Origin: Microbacterium sp. RU33B
GTDB lineage: Bacteria; Actinomycetota; Actinomycetes; Actinomycetales; Microbacteriaceae
Reading direction: 5' to 3'
DNA: 64,000 nucleotides
Assembly (NCBI RefSeq): GCF_900155915.1
Contig: NZ_FTPO01000001.1
Location: forward strand, 1,426,001-1,490,000
Position 1 is the stretch's first letter; every line of letters starts with the position of its first letter. Position numbers and translations under genes: made by a program. The notes beneath the pieces are model-generated. The model was not told where the DNA came from, made no database searches, and was given only the letters and a program-made list of their open reading frames with translations. Shown piece after piece: positions 38,008 to 50,082 of this stretch.

Positions 38008-39012
38008 TCAGCCTGCGCGCGCCAGTCGCACGCGCCCGCTCTCTGCGCGCAGCGCTGCGCGGCGCATCTCCTCGTACCAGTTGAAGAAGGGTCGCCTCTC
38101 GGCGATCAGCCGATCACGCGTCGTCGTGCACAGCTCGACGAAGGGACCCGCATCCCATCGCCGCGCGAGGTCTGCGAGCCCTGCGCCCTCGAGGCGACCG
38201 AGTCCGAAGCGTCGCGGGAATCCGTAGGTGAGGGGCACGACGGCGCCGTCGGTCTCGATCACCAGCGGCGTCAGCCAGTCCCCGAGCCGCAGATCTTCGC
38301 CCGTGATGGGGAGCGTGATGCCGGCGATGTCGGCGGGGCGCGCGATGTCGACGTGCACTCTCACGTCGTCGCGCATGGCGGCCTGTACGAGCCCTTCGAA
38401 CATGGCGAAGCCGAGCTCCTGGTCATCGGGCACGGCCCCTGCCAGGTTGCTCGCGGCTGCGCCGACCGGCTCGAGCGGATGCACCTGAACGAGCCCGGCG
38501 CCGTACTCGCCGGCGAGCCCCACCACGAAATCGAGCTCGTCGACGTTGCTCTGCGTCAGGGTCGTGATGAAACCGAACGGGATGCCGGAGCGGGCGACGC
38601 CGGGCAGCCGTGACGACAGCCTCGCGAATGCCCCGCGACTGTTGCGCATGACATCGTGCGTCTCGGGCGTGCCGTCCACGGAGATCGCGAGCACGTCGAG
38701 GAGACCGTGCAGCTCGGCCAGCCGACGCTCGGAGAGCAGAAGGCCGTTCGTCGTCACCGTCGTGCGCATGCCGCGGGACCGTGCGTGCGCCAGAAGCTCG
38801 AGCAGCGGGCGATAGAGCAACGGCTCGCCTCCTGACACGCTCAGTACGGAGTACCCCAGCTCGACTGCGTCATCCAGCGCGTCGGTCAGAAGCTCGAGCG
38901 GGGTCGTCGCCGCGACACGCGGGCCGGACGACGAATAGCAATGCAGGCACGTCAGATTGCACCGCCGCGTCGGATGGACCTGGACGATCCCGCGATCAGC
39001 CGTGAGTCGCAT
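38008..39012 (-). CDS. radical SAM enzyme
   Basis: 334 residues. The [4Fe-4S] cluster motif Cys18-x3-Cys22-x2-Cys25 (RRCNLTCLHCYSS) and the SAM-binding GGEP at 61-64 are intact. The remaining cysteine count is low (one near residue 309), so the C-terminal SPASM or Twitch clusters of peptide-modifying enzymes are absent. Reaction unknown. It starts three bases after the stop of a 107-residue gene, so the pair forms one operon. Homology beyond the radical SAM core cannot be assigned. Confidence 0.85.
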   Translation of the reverse strand: MRLTADRGIVQVHPTRRCNLTCLHCYSSSGPRVAATTPLELLTDALDDAVELGYSVLSVSGGEPLLYRPLLELLAHARSRGMRTTVTTNGLLLSERRLAELHGLLDVLAISVDGTPETHDVMRNSRGAFARLSSRLPGVARSGIPFGFITTLTQSNVDELDFVVGLAGEYGAGLVQVHPLEPVGAAASNLAGAVPDDQELGFAMFEGLVQAAMRDDVRVHVDIARPADIAGITLPITGEDLRLGDWLTPLVIETDGAVVPLTYGFPRRFGLGRLEGAGLADLARRWDAGPFVELCTTTRDRLIAERRPFFNWYEEMRRAALRAESGRVRLARAG

Positions 39013-39015
39013 CGG

Positions 39016-39339
39016 TCAGCGCTGTTCGATCGTGAGTTCGATGTTGAACTCACCGGGCCACGGGATGCCCTTGGGGAACAGCCGGATCTCGGCGAGCGGC
39101 ACTTCGGCCACCGTCCCGAGGATCCGTTCGATCACCTTCGAGGTCTCCTCCGGACCGCTCGTGGTGAATCCCGCCCGGAACCAGTCCGGATGCGGCATCC
39201 CTCGAACCAGCACGCCGTTCACGGTCAGTTCGCCGAGCGAGTCCGACAGCTTCGCGACGAAGTCCTCGTTCAGCGTCACCCCGCGGTTCTTGTACGCATC
39301 GATCAGCCTCGCCGATCCGCGCGTGTCTTTCGCTTCCAT
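39016..39339 (-). CDS. small partner protein of the radical SAM enzyme
   Basis: 107 residues with no cysteine and no family I recognise. It contains RLIDAYKNRGVTLNEDFVAKLSDSL at the start, a central LTVNGVLVRGMPHPDWFRAGF, and a C-terminal beta stretch EFNIELTIEQR. It does not look like a leader-core peptide precursor because the end is not repetitive, Cys/Ser/Thr-rich or Gly-rich. The ATG at 39339 has GGAAGG nine bases before it; the frame extends upstream to 39381 without a ribosome binding site. Role as substrate, chaperone or subunit of the radical SAM enzyme is a guess. Confidence 0.75.
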   Translation of the reverse strand: MEAKDTRGSARLIDAYKNRGVTLNEDFVAKLSDSLGELTVNGVLVRGMPHPDWFRAGFTTSGPEETSKVIERILGTVAEVPLAEIRLFPKGIPWPGEFNIELTIEQR

Positions 39340-39534
39340 CGTTCGATTCCTTCCGATCTGGATGACCCGCGATCGGGTCACCGCGAAGAGCGCCCGTGTT
39401 CCGGGCGTGATACCCGCCCTCCTGTGCGCAACTCCTCACGGGCTGCGCGCAGACGGCGTGTCGGGGCCCCGACACGCCCGGTCGGCCCCAGATCTGAGGA
39501 GGTGCGGCGACCGCGCTCCGCGCGGCGCACGCCG

Positions 39535-39540
39535 TAAGAT
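39535..39540 (+). promoter_or_regulatory. -10 box TAAGAT of the membrane protein at 39548
   Basis: TAAGAT ends seven bases before GTG 39548. The 208-base divergent gap to the radical SAM operon (39340-39547) otherwise shows no obvious repeat or operator to me. Confidence 0.45.
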
Positions 39541-39547
39541 CAGCGGC

Positions 39548-39967
39548 GTGCGACGCCGATTGATCGACCCCCTGCACATCGTCGATGTGTTCGTCTACGT
39601 CGTCGTGCTGAACCTGGCCACGGAGTACTTCCCGTCCGTCCTCGCCGAGTCCTTCACGATCTCGCTGCTGACAGCGGTGATGCTCAAGCTCGTGCTGGAG
39701 GTCGTGCTGATCGCGAAGACGCGGGTGCTCCGCCGCATCCGGGGCTCCTCCACGATCGCGCGTCGCACCGTGTCGATCGGGATGCTCGTGCTCCTGCTGC
39801 CCGCGAGCAAGTTCGTCGTGCTCTGGCTTGAGGACGTGGTGTTCGGGGATGCCGTGAGCCTCGGAGGGTTCTGGTCGGTGACCCTCCTGATCTTCGCGCT
39901 CATGGGCGCGCGCTGGGGCGTGCGATGGCTGCTCGCTCCCACCACGAGCGCTGCCCGGAGGCGATAG
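39548..39967 (+). CDS. small polytopic membrane protein, unknown
   Basis: 139 residues with four hydrophobic helices (about 9-28, 36-56, 72-92, 102-125) and a basic N-terminus (RRRL) and C-terminus (AARRR), predicting cytoplasmic ends. No family recognised. Its stop codon (TAG 39965-39967) is the first half of the pyrR -10 box, so it sits directly against the pyrimidine operon without clear functional link. Confidence 0.7.
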   Translation: MRRRLIDPLHIVDVFVYVVVLNLATEYFPSVLAESFTISLLTAVMLKLVLEVVLIAKTRVLRRIRGSSTIARRTVSIGMLVLLLPASKFVVLWLEDVVFGDAVSLGGFWSVTLLIFALMGARWGVRWLLAPTTSAARRR

Positions 39968-39970
39968 GCT
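39965..39970 (+). promoter_or_regulatory. -10 box TAGGCT of the pyrimidine operon
   Basis: TAGGCT would start a leader of about 55 bases before pyrR, long enough to carry the PyrR-binding loop at 40001-40016. Confidence 0.5.
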
Positions 39971-40000
39971 GGGACGGCACGACCACAGCAACCTTTAACA

Positions 40001-40016
40001 CCGTCCAGAGAGGCGG
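40001..40016 (+). promoter_or_regulatory. PyrR-binding RNA loop in the pyr leader
   Basis: CCGTCCAGAGAGGCGG matches the PyrR binding loop: a three-base stem (CCG/CGG) around the ten-base core TCCAGAGAGG known from Bacillus pyr leaders. It is followed immediately by AGAAGGGAG, the pyrR ribosome binding site. No terminator-antiterminator pair is seen, so UMP-bound PyrR probably blocks translation of pyrR, as described for mycobacteria. Confidence 0.85.
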
Positions 40017-40031
40017 AGAAGGGAGCGGCGG

Positions 40032-40562
40032 ATGAGCACGCGAACCGTGCTGCATGAGGCCGACATCGCCAGAGCCCTCACTCGGATCTCACACGAGATC
40101 CTCGAGGCCAACAAGGGGCCGGACGATCTCGTGATCCTCGGGATCCCCACACGCGGGGCGACGCTCGCCGATCGCATCGGCGGACTGCTCACCGAGTTCT
40201 CGGGACGGCCCGTGCCGGTCGGATCGCTCGACGTGACGATGTACCGCGACGATCTGCACCGCAACCCCACCCGCTCGCCCCAGCCGACGCAGATCCCGGC
40301 CGGTGGCATCGACGGCAAGACCGTCGTCCTGGTCGACGACGTGCTGTTCTCGGGTCGCAGCATCCGCGCCGCCCTCGACGCCCTGCAGGACATCGGACGA
40401 CCGGCCGCCGTCCGCCTCGCCACGCTCATCGACCGCGGCCACCGCGAGCTCCCGATCCGTCCGGACTTCGTCGGCAAGAACCTGCCGAGCTCCCGGGAGG
40501 AGCGCGTGAACGTGCGGCTCGTCGAGGTCGACGGGCTCGAGGAGGTGACGATCGAGTCATGA
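40032..40562 (+). CDS. pyrR: bifunctional pyr operon regulator / uracil phosphoribosyltransferase PyrR
   Basis: 176 residues. The PRPP-binding motif is [32 protein letters not shown] and [11 protein letters not shown] are typical of PyrR. With UMP bound it binds the RNA loop just upstream and lowers expression of the operon; it can also make UMP from uracil and PRPP. AGAAGGGAG lies six bases before the ATG. pyrB overlaps its stop by four bases. Confidence 0.95.
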   Translation: MSTRTVLHEADIARALTRISHEILEANKGPDDLVILGIPTRGATLADRIGGLLTEFSGRPVPVGSLDVTMYRDDLHRNPTRSPQPTQIPAGGIDGKTVVLVDDVLFSGRSIRAALDALQDIGRPAAVRLATLIDRGHRELPIRPDFVGKNLPSSREERVNVRLVEVDGLEEVTIES

Positions 40563-41521
40563 GGAATCTCCTCGACACCCAGACACTCTCGCGCGCCGAT
40601 GCCCTGCGCACCCTCGACGTCGCCGAGGACATGGCCGACACGCAGCAGCGCGAGGTCAAGAAGCTGCCGACGCTGCGCGGCAAGACAGTCGTGAACCTCT
40701 TCTTCGAGGACTCCACCCGCACCCGCATCTCGTTCGAGGCGGCGGCGAAGCGCCTCAGCGCCGACGTCATCAACTTCTCCGCGAAGGGGTCGAGCGTCTC
40801 GAAGGGCGAGTCGCTGCAGGACACCGCCCAGACGCTGCAGGCCATGGGGGCGGATGCCGTCGTCATCCGCCACGGCGCCTCGGGGGCGCCCCGCACCCTC
40901 GCGACGAGCGGATGGATCTCGGCCGGCGTCGTGAACGCGGGCGACGGGACGCACGAGCATCCGACCCAGGCGCTGCTCGACGCGTTCACGATCCGCAAGC
41001 GCCGCTTCGGCGCCGACAGCCGCGGGCGCGACCTCGCCGGTCTCCGGGTGACGATCGTGGGCGACATCCTGCACTCGCGCGTCGCACGGTCGAACGTGTG
41101 GCTGCTGAGCACGCTCGGAGCCGAGGTCACCCTGGTTGCGCCGCCCACCCTGGTGCCGCAGGACGTGTCCGGGTGGCCCGCGCGGGTGGTCTACGACCTC
41201 GACGACGCCCTGGCGGGCGCGCCCGACGCGCTCATGATGCTGCGGATTCAGCTCGAGAGGATGAATGCCGCGTATTTCCCGACTGAACGGGAGTATTCCC
41301 GCCGGTGGGGACTCGACGCGCGGCGATTGGCGGCCCTGGGGCCGGATAGCATTGTCATGCACCCGGGTCCCATGAACCGCGGTCTCGAGATCTCCGCGGA
41401 GGCCGCCGATTCCGCACGTTCGACCGTGCTCGAGCAGGTCGCGAACGGCGTCTCGGTGCGCATGGCGGTGCTGTATCTGCTCCTTGCGGGAGCCGGCGAA
41501 GGAACGGAGGACGGACGATGA
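40559..41521 (+). CDS. pyrB: aspartate carbamoyltransferase catalytic subunit
   Basis: Joins carbamoyl phosphate to aspartate. 320 residues with the carbamoyl-phosphate motif [13 protein letters not shown] (about 46-58), [10 protein letters not shown], and the [16 protein letters not shown] loop near 260. No pyrI regulatory subunit is present, as usual in actinobacteria. Coupled to pyrR and pyrC by ATGA overlaps. Confidence 0.96.
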   Translation: MRNLLDTQTLSRADALRTLDVAEDMADTQQREVKKLPTLRGKTVVNLFFEDSTRTRISFEAAAKRLSADVINFSAKGSSVSKGESLQDTAQTLQAMGADAVVIRHGASGAPRTLATSGWISAGVVNAGDGTHEHPTQALLDAFTIRKRRFGADSRGRDLAGLRVTIVGDILHSRVARSNVWLLSTLGAEVTLVAPPTLVPQDVSGWPARVVYDLDDALAGAPDALMMLRIQLERMNAAYFPTEREYSRRWGLDARRLAALGPDSIVMHPGPMNRGLEISAEAADSARSTVLEQVANGVSVRMAVLYLLLAGAGEGTEDGR

Positions 41522-42849
41522 CCCTTCGACGCGATTCGGGGACCGACGTGCTGGTGGTGCGCGGGGCGCGCCTGGAAGGCGGGGATGCCGCCGACTTCGT
41601 CGTCGAGGACGGCATCATCGCCGACGTGGGCACGGGCCTGACCCGCGCCGGCGCGACCGTCGTCGACGCGGACGGCCTGCTCGCCCTGCCGGGACTCGTC
41701 GACCTGCACACGCATCTGCGCGAGCCCGGGTACGAGGCATCCGAGACGATCCTCTCCGGCTCGCGGGCCGCGGCGTCCGGCGGCTACACGACGGTCTTCG
41801 CCATGCCCAACACGTCTCCCGTCGCCGACACCGCCGGCGTGGTCGAGCAGGAGCTCGCGCTCGGCGAAGCCGCCGGTTACGTCACGGTGCAGCCCATCGG
41901 CGCCGTCACGGTCGGCCAGAAGGGCGAGCGCCTCGCCGAACTGGGTGCGATGGCCGACTCGCGGGCCCGCGTGCGGGTGTTCAGCGACGACGGCTTCTGC
42001 GTCTGGGATCCGCTGATCATGCGGCGAGCGCTCGAGTACGTCAAGGCGTTCGACGGAGTGATCGCCCAGCACGCGCAGGACCCCCGGCTCACGGAGGGCG
42101 CCCAGCTCAACGAAGGCGCGGTCTCGGCCGAGCTCGGCCTGACCGGATGGCCCGCGGTCGCGGAGGAGTCGATCATCGCCCGCGACGTGCTGCTCGCCGA
42201 GCATGTCGGCTCGCGTCTGCACGTCTGCCACCTCTCCACCGCGGGATCGGTGGACATCATCCGATGGGCGAAGAAGCGCGGCGTGAACGTGACCGCCGAG
42301 GTCACGCCCCACCACCTCCGGCTGACCGACGAGCTCGCCCGCGGGTACGACGCCCGCTACAAGGTCAACCCGCCGCTGCGTCGTGAGGAAGACGTTCTCG
42401 CCGTGCGCGAGGGCCTCGCCGACGGCACGATCGACATCGTCGCGACCGATCACGCCCCGCACCCCACCGAGGCGAAGGCGTGCGAGTGGCAGGCCGCGGC
42501 GAACGGCATGGTCGGGCTGGAGAGCGCCCTGCGCGTCGTGCAGCAGTCCATGGTCGACACGGGACTCATCGTGTGGGCCGACGTCGCGCGGGTGATGTCG
42601 CGCACGCCCGCCCGGATCGGACGCCTCGAGGGGCACGGCACTCCGCTCACGGCGGGGCAGCCGGCGTCGTTCACGCTGTACGACCCGCGACCGGTGCGCG
42701 CATTCACGACCGACGATCTGCACGGTCTCAGCGTCAACTCGCCGTACCTCGGCCGAGAGCTGCCGGGCGAGGTGCGCTGGACCGTGCACCGCGGTGTGCC
42801 GACGGTCGTCGACGGTGCGCTGCTGGACGCACCCGGGGTGCGCTCATGA
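41518..42849 (+). CDS. pyrC: dihydroorotase (class I amidohydrolase type)
   Basis: Closes carbamoyl aspartate to dihydroorotate. 443 residues with metal site [15 protein letters not shown] (about 59-73), the CHLST and TAEVTPHH histidine motifs and the catalytic aspartate in ATDHAPHP. It overlaps pyrB and the next membrane protein by four bases each. Confidence 0.95.
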   Translation: MTLRRDSGTDVLVVRGARLEGGDAADFVVEDGIIADVGTGLTRAGATVVDADGLLALPGLVDLHTHLREPGYEASETILSGSRAAASGGYTTVFAMPNTSPVADTAGVVEQELALGEAAGYVTVQPIGAVTVGQKGERLAELGAMADSRARVRVFSDDGFCVWDPLIMRRALEYVKAFDGVIAQHAQDPRLTEGAQLNEGAVSAELGLTGWPAVAEESIIARDVLLAEHVGSRLHVCHLSTAGSVDIIRWAKKRGVNVTAEVTPHHLRLTDELARGYDARYKVNPPLRREEDVLAVREGLADGTIDIVATDHAPHPTEAKACEWQAAANGMVGLESALRVVQQSMVDTGLIVWADVARVMSRTPARIGRLEGHGTPLTAGQPASFTLYDPRPVRAFTTDDLHGLSVNSPYLGRELPGEVRWTVHRGVPTVVDGALLDAPGVRS

Positions 42850-43376
42850 CCCGCGAGGGCGCCCTGCTCGTCATCCTGGCTGTGACGGCGCTCATCATCG
42901 GACTCGGCGTGTGGGGGTGGCGGCGCCGCGCCACGCGCGACCGCGTCGTGCTGATCGCACCGGGCGAGCTGCCGGCGTCCGCCGCCGTGACGCAGGTGTT
43001 CGACGGCTTCTACGTCGCCACGACGGCGCATGACGCCCCGCTCGAGCGCATCAACGCCCCCGGATTCGCGTTCCGCTCGCGCGTCGGCGTCACCGTGACC
43101 GATCGCGGCGTCGCGCTCGACCTGACCGGTCAGCCGCGGATCGCCCTCCTGCCCGAGCGGCTCGTCGACGTCGCGCAGTCGACCGTCGCGATCGACCGCG
43201 TGGTGGAGAAGGACGGCCTCACGCGGCTCAGCTGGCGCACCGACGCCGGTGACGTGGTCGACACGTACCTCCGACCCCAGGATGCCTCGGCCAGGGCCCT
43301 CGCCGAGGCGATCCGCCCCCTCATCCCTCAGACGACGACGGGTCTCCCCGAGACCCGGACAGGAACAGGCGCATGA
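42846..43376 (+). CDS. membrane protein of the pyrimidine operon (Rv1382-like position)
   Basis: 176 residues with one N-terminal transmembrane helix (about 5-25, [19 protein letters not shown]) and a cytoplasmic or external beta-rich domain ending in a short helix. Mycobacteria carry an equivalent small membrane gene (Rv1382) between pyrC and carA. The persistent position suggests a link to the pathway, perhaps membrane anchoring, but no function is known. Overlaps both neighbours by four bases. Confidence 0.75.
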   Translation: MTREGALLVILAVTALIIGLGVWGWRRRATRDRVVLIAPGELPASAAVTQVFDGFYVATTAHDAPLERINAPGFAFRSRVGVTVTDRGVALDLTGQPRIALLPERLVDVAQSTVAIDRVVEKDGLTRLSWRTDAGDVVDTYLRPQDASARALAEAIRPLIPQTTTGLPETRTGTGA

Positions 43377-44513
43377 CTTTCACGACAGATCCCGCCGTGC
43401 TCGTCCTGGAGGACGGCACCCGCCACGTGGGCCGTGCCTACGGCGCGCGCGGCACGACCCTCGGCGAAGTGGTCTTCTCGACCGGGATGACCGGCTACCA
43501 GGAGACGCTCACCGACCCCTCGTACGCCGGCCAGATCGTGCTGCAGACCGCGCCGCACATCGGCAACACCGGCATGAACGCGGAAGACCCCGAGTCGCGA
43601 CGCATCTGGGTCGCCGGCTACATCGTGCGCGACCCGTCCCGCATCGTGTCGAACTGGCGTGCCGACGAGTCGCTCGACGACGCGCTCGTGACGGACGGCA
43701 TCGTGGGCATCAGCGGCATCGACACCCGTGCCGTGACGCGCCACATCCGCTCGGCGGGCTCGATGCGCGGCGGCATCTTCTCGGGGGAGGCGGCGACCCT
43801 GGATGCCGAGGAGCAGCTGCGCCTCGTGGCGGAGGCCCCGCAGATGGCCGGACAGAACCTGTCGGCGGCCGTGTCGGTCGCCGTCTCCGAAGTCACCCCG
43901 GCGACGGGGGAGCGCATCGGCGCCCTCGCGGTGCTCGACCTGGGCGTCAAGCAGTCCACGGTCGACAACCTCGCGGCACGCGGGTTCGACGTGCACGTCC
44001 TGCCGCAGGACGTCACCATCGACGGCATCCGCGCGATCGACCCCGTCGCGGTGTTCTACTCCAACGGCCCCGGCGACCCTGCGGCATCCGACGACCACGT
44101 CGACCTGCTCCGCGGCGTGCTCGATGACAGGCTGCCGTTCTTCGGCATCTGCTTCGGCAACCAGCTGCTCGGCCGCGCCCTCGGGCTCGGAACCTACAAG
44201 CTCCCGTTCGGCCACCGGGGCATCAACCAGCCGGTGCTCGACAAGGCGACGGGCCGCGTGGAGATCACCGCGCACAACCACGGCTTCGCGGTCGAGGCGC
44301 CGCTCGAGGGCTCGTTCGACAGCCCGCAGGGCTACGGACGGGTCGAAGTGAGCCACGTCGGCCTCAACGACAACGTCGTGGAGGGGCTCCGCGCCCTCGA
44401 CATCCCGGCCTTCTCGGTGCAGTACCACCCCGAGGCTGCTGCGGGACCGCACGACGCCAACTACCTCTTCGACCGCTTCCGCGACCTCGTGATCGCCACT
44501 CTGGAGACCAAGA

Positions 44514-44521
<8 letters not shown>
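43373..44521 (+). CDS. carA: carbamoyl-phosphate synthase small (glutaminase) subunit
   Basis: Releases ammonia from glutamine for CarB. 382 residues; class I amidotransferase with nucleophile Cys in [12 protein letters not shown] and the His/Glu pair in [11 protein letters not shown]. The N-terminal half is the CPSase small-chain domain. Overlaps carB by eight bases. Confidence 0.96.
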
Positions 44522-47797
<3,276 letters not shown>

Positions 47798-47801
<4 letters not shown>

Positions 47802-48643
47802 CGTCGTTCGGCGCGCGCATCGAGCGGGTGATCGCCGAGCGCGGTCCGCTGTGCGTCGGGATCGACCCGCACGAGCACCTGCTCGCTGGGTGGGGCCTGG
47901 ATGCCTCGGCATCCGGTGCCCGGGAGTTCGGCCTGCGGGTCGTCGAGGCGTCAGCGGACCGCGTGGGAGTGGTCAAGCCGCAGGTGTCGTTCTTCGAGCG
48001 CTGGGGGAGCGCGGGATACGCGGCGCTCGAGGACGTGCTCGCCGCGGCCCGCGCAGCCGGCCTCATCGTGATCGCCGACGCCAAGCGCGGAGACATCGGC
48101 ACGACGATGGACGCCTACGCGCGCGCGTGGCTCACCCCCGGCTCTCCGCTGGAGGCCGACGCGCTGACCGTCAACCCCTACCTCGGTGTCGGCGCACTCG
48201 CCGAGGCCATGGACCTCGCCTACGCGAACGGCAAGGGCCTGTTCGTGCTCGCGGCGACGAGCAACCCGCAGGCGGAGGGCGTGCAGACGGCGGTCGCCGC
48301 ATCGGGGAGCACGGTGGCCGGTGAGGTGATCGCGGATGCCTCGCTGGAGAACGGCGCACGTCGCACCGGCGACGAATGGGGGAGCATCGGCTTCGTCATC
48401 GGGGCCACGGTCGACCGTCGCGTGCTCGGCGTCCCCGACGAGCTGACGCCTCCGGCGCCGATCCTCGCCCCCGGATTCGGCACGCAGGGCGCCCGCCTCG
48501 CCGACCTCCCGACGATCTTCGGCGCCCTCGCGCCCTTCGTGCTCGCGAGCGAGAGCCGCGGCATCCTCTCGGCCGGTCCTCAGGGGATCGCCCACGCCAT
48601 CTCGACCCGCACCGCAGAACTGGAGACCCACGCACGTGGCTGA
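47798..48643 (+). CDS. pyrF: orotidine 5'-phosphate decarboxylase, type 2
   Basis: Last step to UMP. 281 residues; the catalytic motif is [16 protein letters not shown] (about 88-103). The length and [12 protein letters not shown] start mark the long actinobacterial type. GTG overlaps the carB stop. The word GGATGCCTCGGCATCC at 47899-47914 encodes Asp-Ala-Ser-Ala near residue 36. pyrD and pyrE are not in the window. Confidence 0.94.
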
Positions 48644-49580
48644 CCCCCGAACAGCACACACCCCCGGTCCCGCATCGCGCGAGCCCGACAGGGCGTCGCG
48701 GCCCCCCGAGGTCGACCGCGCCGCGGCATCCCGGCGGGCCGTCGCCGCGCGCCGCGAGAGGGCGAGCCTCAAGCGGGATGTCACGATGCGCGTGATCACG
48801 CCCCAGGAGCTGCTGCGGCGCGCCCTGGCGGAGCCGGAGTCGCCCGCAGGGGCGATGCGGATCACCGAGTTCCTCACGAGCATCCCCGCCATCGGGGAGG
48901 GCAAGCGCGACCGCATCCTCGCTCAGCTCGGCATCTCGCCCGTCAAGCGACTCGGCGGCCTCGGGGCGCGCCAGCGCGTGGCGCTCGAGCGCTTCCTCGA
49001 TCAGCGGTGGCCCGAGCTGAAGCCGCGCCGCGGCCGCAGCCGCCTCGTCGTGCTGGCCGGCCCCACCGCCGTCGGCAAGGGGACGGTCGCCGCCCACATC
49101 AAGGAGCACCACCCCGAGATCCTCCTGTCGGTGTCGGCGACGACGCGCGCACCGCGTCCGGGCGAGGTCGACGGCGAGCACTACTTCTTCGTCGACGACG
49201 CCGAGTTCGACCGCCTGATCGCCGACGGCGAGCTGCTCGAGCATGCGACCGTGCACAACCGGTTCCGATACGGCACGCCCCGCGGCCCGATCGAGAGCGC
49301 CCTCGCCGAAGGCCGCACGGTGCTGCTCGAGATCGACCTCCAGGGCGCGCGTCAGGTGCGCGCGGCGGAGCCGTCCGCGACGCTCGTCTTCCTCCTCCCG
49401 CCGAGCTGGGACGAACTCGTCCACCGTCTCGTCGGGCGCGGAACGGAAGGCGAGGAGGAGCGCGACCGTCGCCTGAAGACCGCGAAGGTCGAGCTCGCCG
49501 CCCAGCACGAGTTCGACTTCGCCGTCGTGAACGACGACGTCGCCCGGGCCGCCGACGAGGTCGCCTCCCTGACGTCGTAG
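48636..49580 (+). CDS. gmk: guanylate kinase with N-terminal mIHF-like DNA-binding domain
   Basis: Phosphorylates GMP to GDP. Residues about 130-314 are guanylate kinase, with Walker [11 protein letters not shown] (about 142-151), the GMP-binding [14 protein letters not shown] and [12 protein letters not shown]. Residues about 30-125 are not part of a normal Gmk (about 190-205 residues): [14 protein letters not shown], a central [21 protein letters not shown] and [12 protein letters not shown] match the pattern of mycobacterial integration host factor (mIHF). In mycobacteria mihF lies directly before gmk as a separate gene; here one frame covers both with no stop. GTG overlaps pyrF by eight bases. 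Confidence 0.9.
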   Translation: MADPRTAHTPGPASREPDRASRPPEVDRAAASRRAVAARRERASLKRDVTMRVITPQELLRRALAEPESPAGAMRITEFLTSIPAIGEGKRDRILAQLGISPVKRLGGLGARQRVALERFLDQRWPELKPRRGRSRLVVLAGPTAVGKGTVAAHIKEHHPEILLSVSATTRAPRPGEVDGEHYFFVDDAEFDRLIADGELLEHATVHNRFRYGTPRGPIESALAEGRTVLLEIDLQGARQVRAAEPSATLVFLLPPSWDELVHRLVGRGTEGEEERDRRLKTAKVELAAQHEFDFAVVNDDVARAADEVASLTS

Positions 49581-49612
49581 CGCGCCGGACACCGCCGACG
49601 GCCCGGCTCGCG

Positions 49613-49618
49613 TAGAAT
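49613..49618 (+). promoter_or_regulatory. -10 box TAGAAT of rpoZ
   Basis: TAGAAT would start an rpoZ leader of about 80 bases; in front of it the 3' end of gmk is only 33 bases away. Confidence 0.5.
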
Positions 49619-49704
49619 GGAGCGATACGCGTGTGACCGCGACAGCGCCGCGCCGATTCTTCCGCCTCGACGAGGCACCCATTCCGCCGATCTGGAGGTA
49701 CCCC

Positions 49705-49959
49705 ATGGCCGGAACGAACCAGGGCATCATCGACCCGCCCATCGACCAGCTGCTCGACAAGGTCGACTCGAAGTACCAGCTCGTGATCTACGCATCCAAG
49801 CGCGCGCGTCAGATCAACGACTACTACTCCGACCTGCACGAGGGCAACCTCTTCGACAACGTGGGACCGCTGGTCGACTCGACCGTCGAGGACAAGCCCC
49901 TCACGATCGCGATGCACGAGATCCACGAGGACAAGCTCCGCCTGCGTCACGCGGAGTAA
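49705..49959 (+). CDS. rpoZ: RNA polymerase omega subunit
   Basis: 84 residues. Omega wraps the beta-prime C-terminus and aids assembly. The motifs [26 protein letters not shown] are those of the family. The ATG at 49705 has GGAGG nine bases before it; the frame runs upstream to 49633, but residues there ([12 protein letters not shown]) are not omega-like. Its position between gmk and metK is standard for actinobacteria. Confidence 0.93.
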   Translation: MAGTNQGIIDPPIDQLLDKVDSKYQLVIYASKRARQINDYYSDLHEGNLFDNVGPLVDSTVEDKPLTIAMHEIHEDKLRLRHAE

Positions 49960-49968
49960 GTCCCACCC

Positions 49969-50029
49969 GACGGCCGGCACGCGCCGGTGTGACGCCACGA
50001 GGCGTCGCACGGCTGCGGTGTCGGCCGTC
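49969..50029 (+). terminator. long imperfect hairpin between rpoZ and metK
   Basis: GACGGCCGGCAC (49969-49980) pairs with 50018-50029 with one wobble, and inside it GTGTGACGCC (49987-49996) pairs with 50001-50010 around an ACGA loop with one wobble. No SAM-riboswitch core motif is visible. Most likely the rpoZ terminator, but it could also control metK. Confidence 0.5.
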
Positions 50030-50082
50030 GTCGTCATACTGGATCGTCGGCTTCCCGCACCCGATCTCACCCCTGGAGCACC

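Noticed and set aside
39016..39339. RiPP precursor peptide for the radical SAM enzyme
   Set aside because: 107 residues, no cysteine, no repetitive or Gly/Ser/Thr-rich C-terminal core, and a folded-domain composition; more likely a partner protein.
41518..41550. Start of pyrC resembles the REP-like repeat (ACCCTTCGACG then GGGGACCGA)
   Set aside because: Eleven bases match, then several mismatches and a one-base shift; no inverted arm. Likely chance.
49960..50082. SAM riboswitch ahead of metK
   Set aside because: The leader folds, but none of the conserved core words of SAM-I, SAM-II or SAM-IV classes is present.
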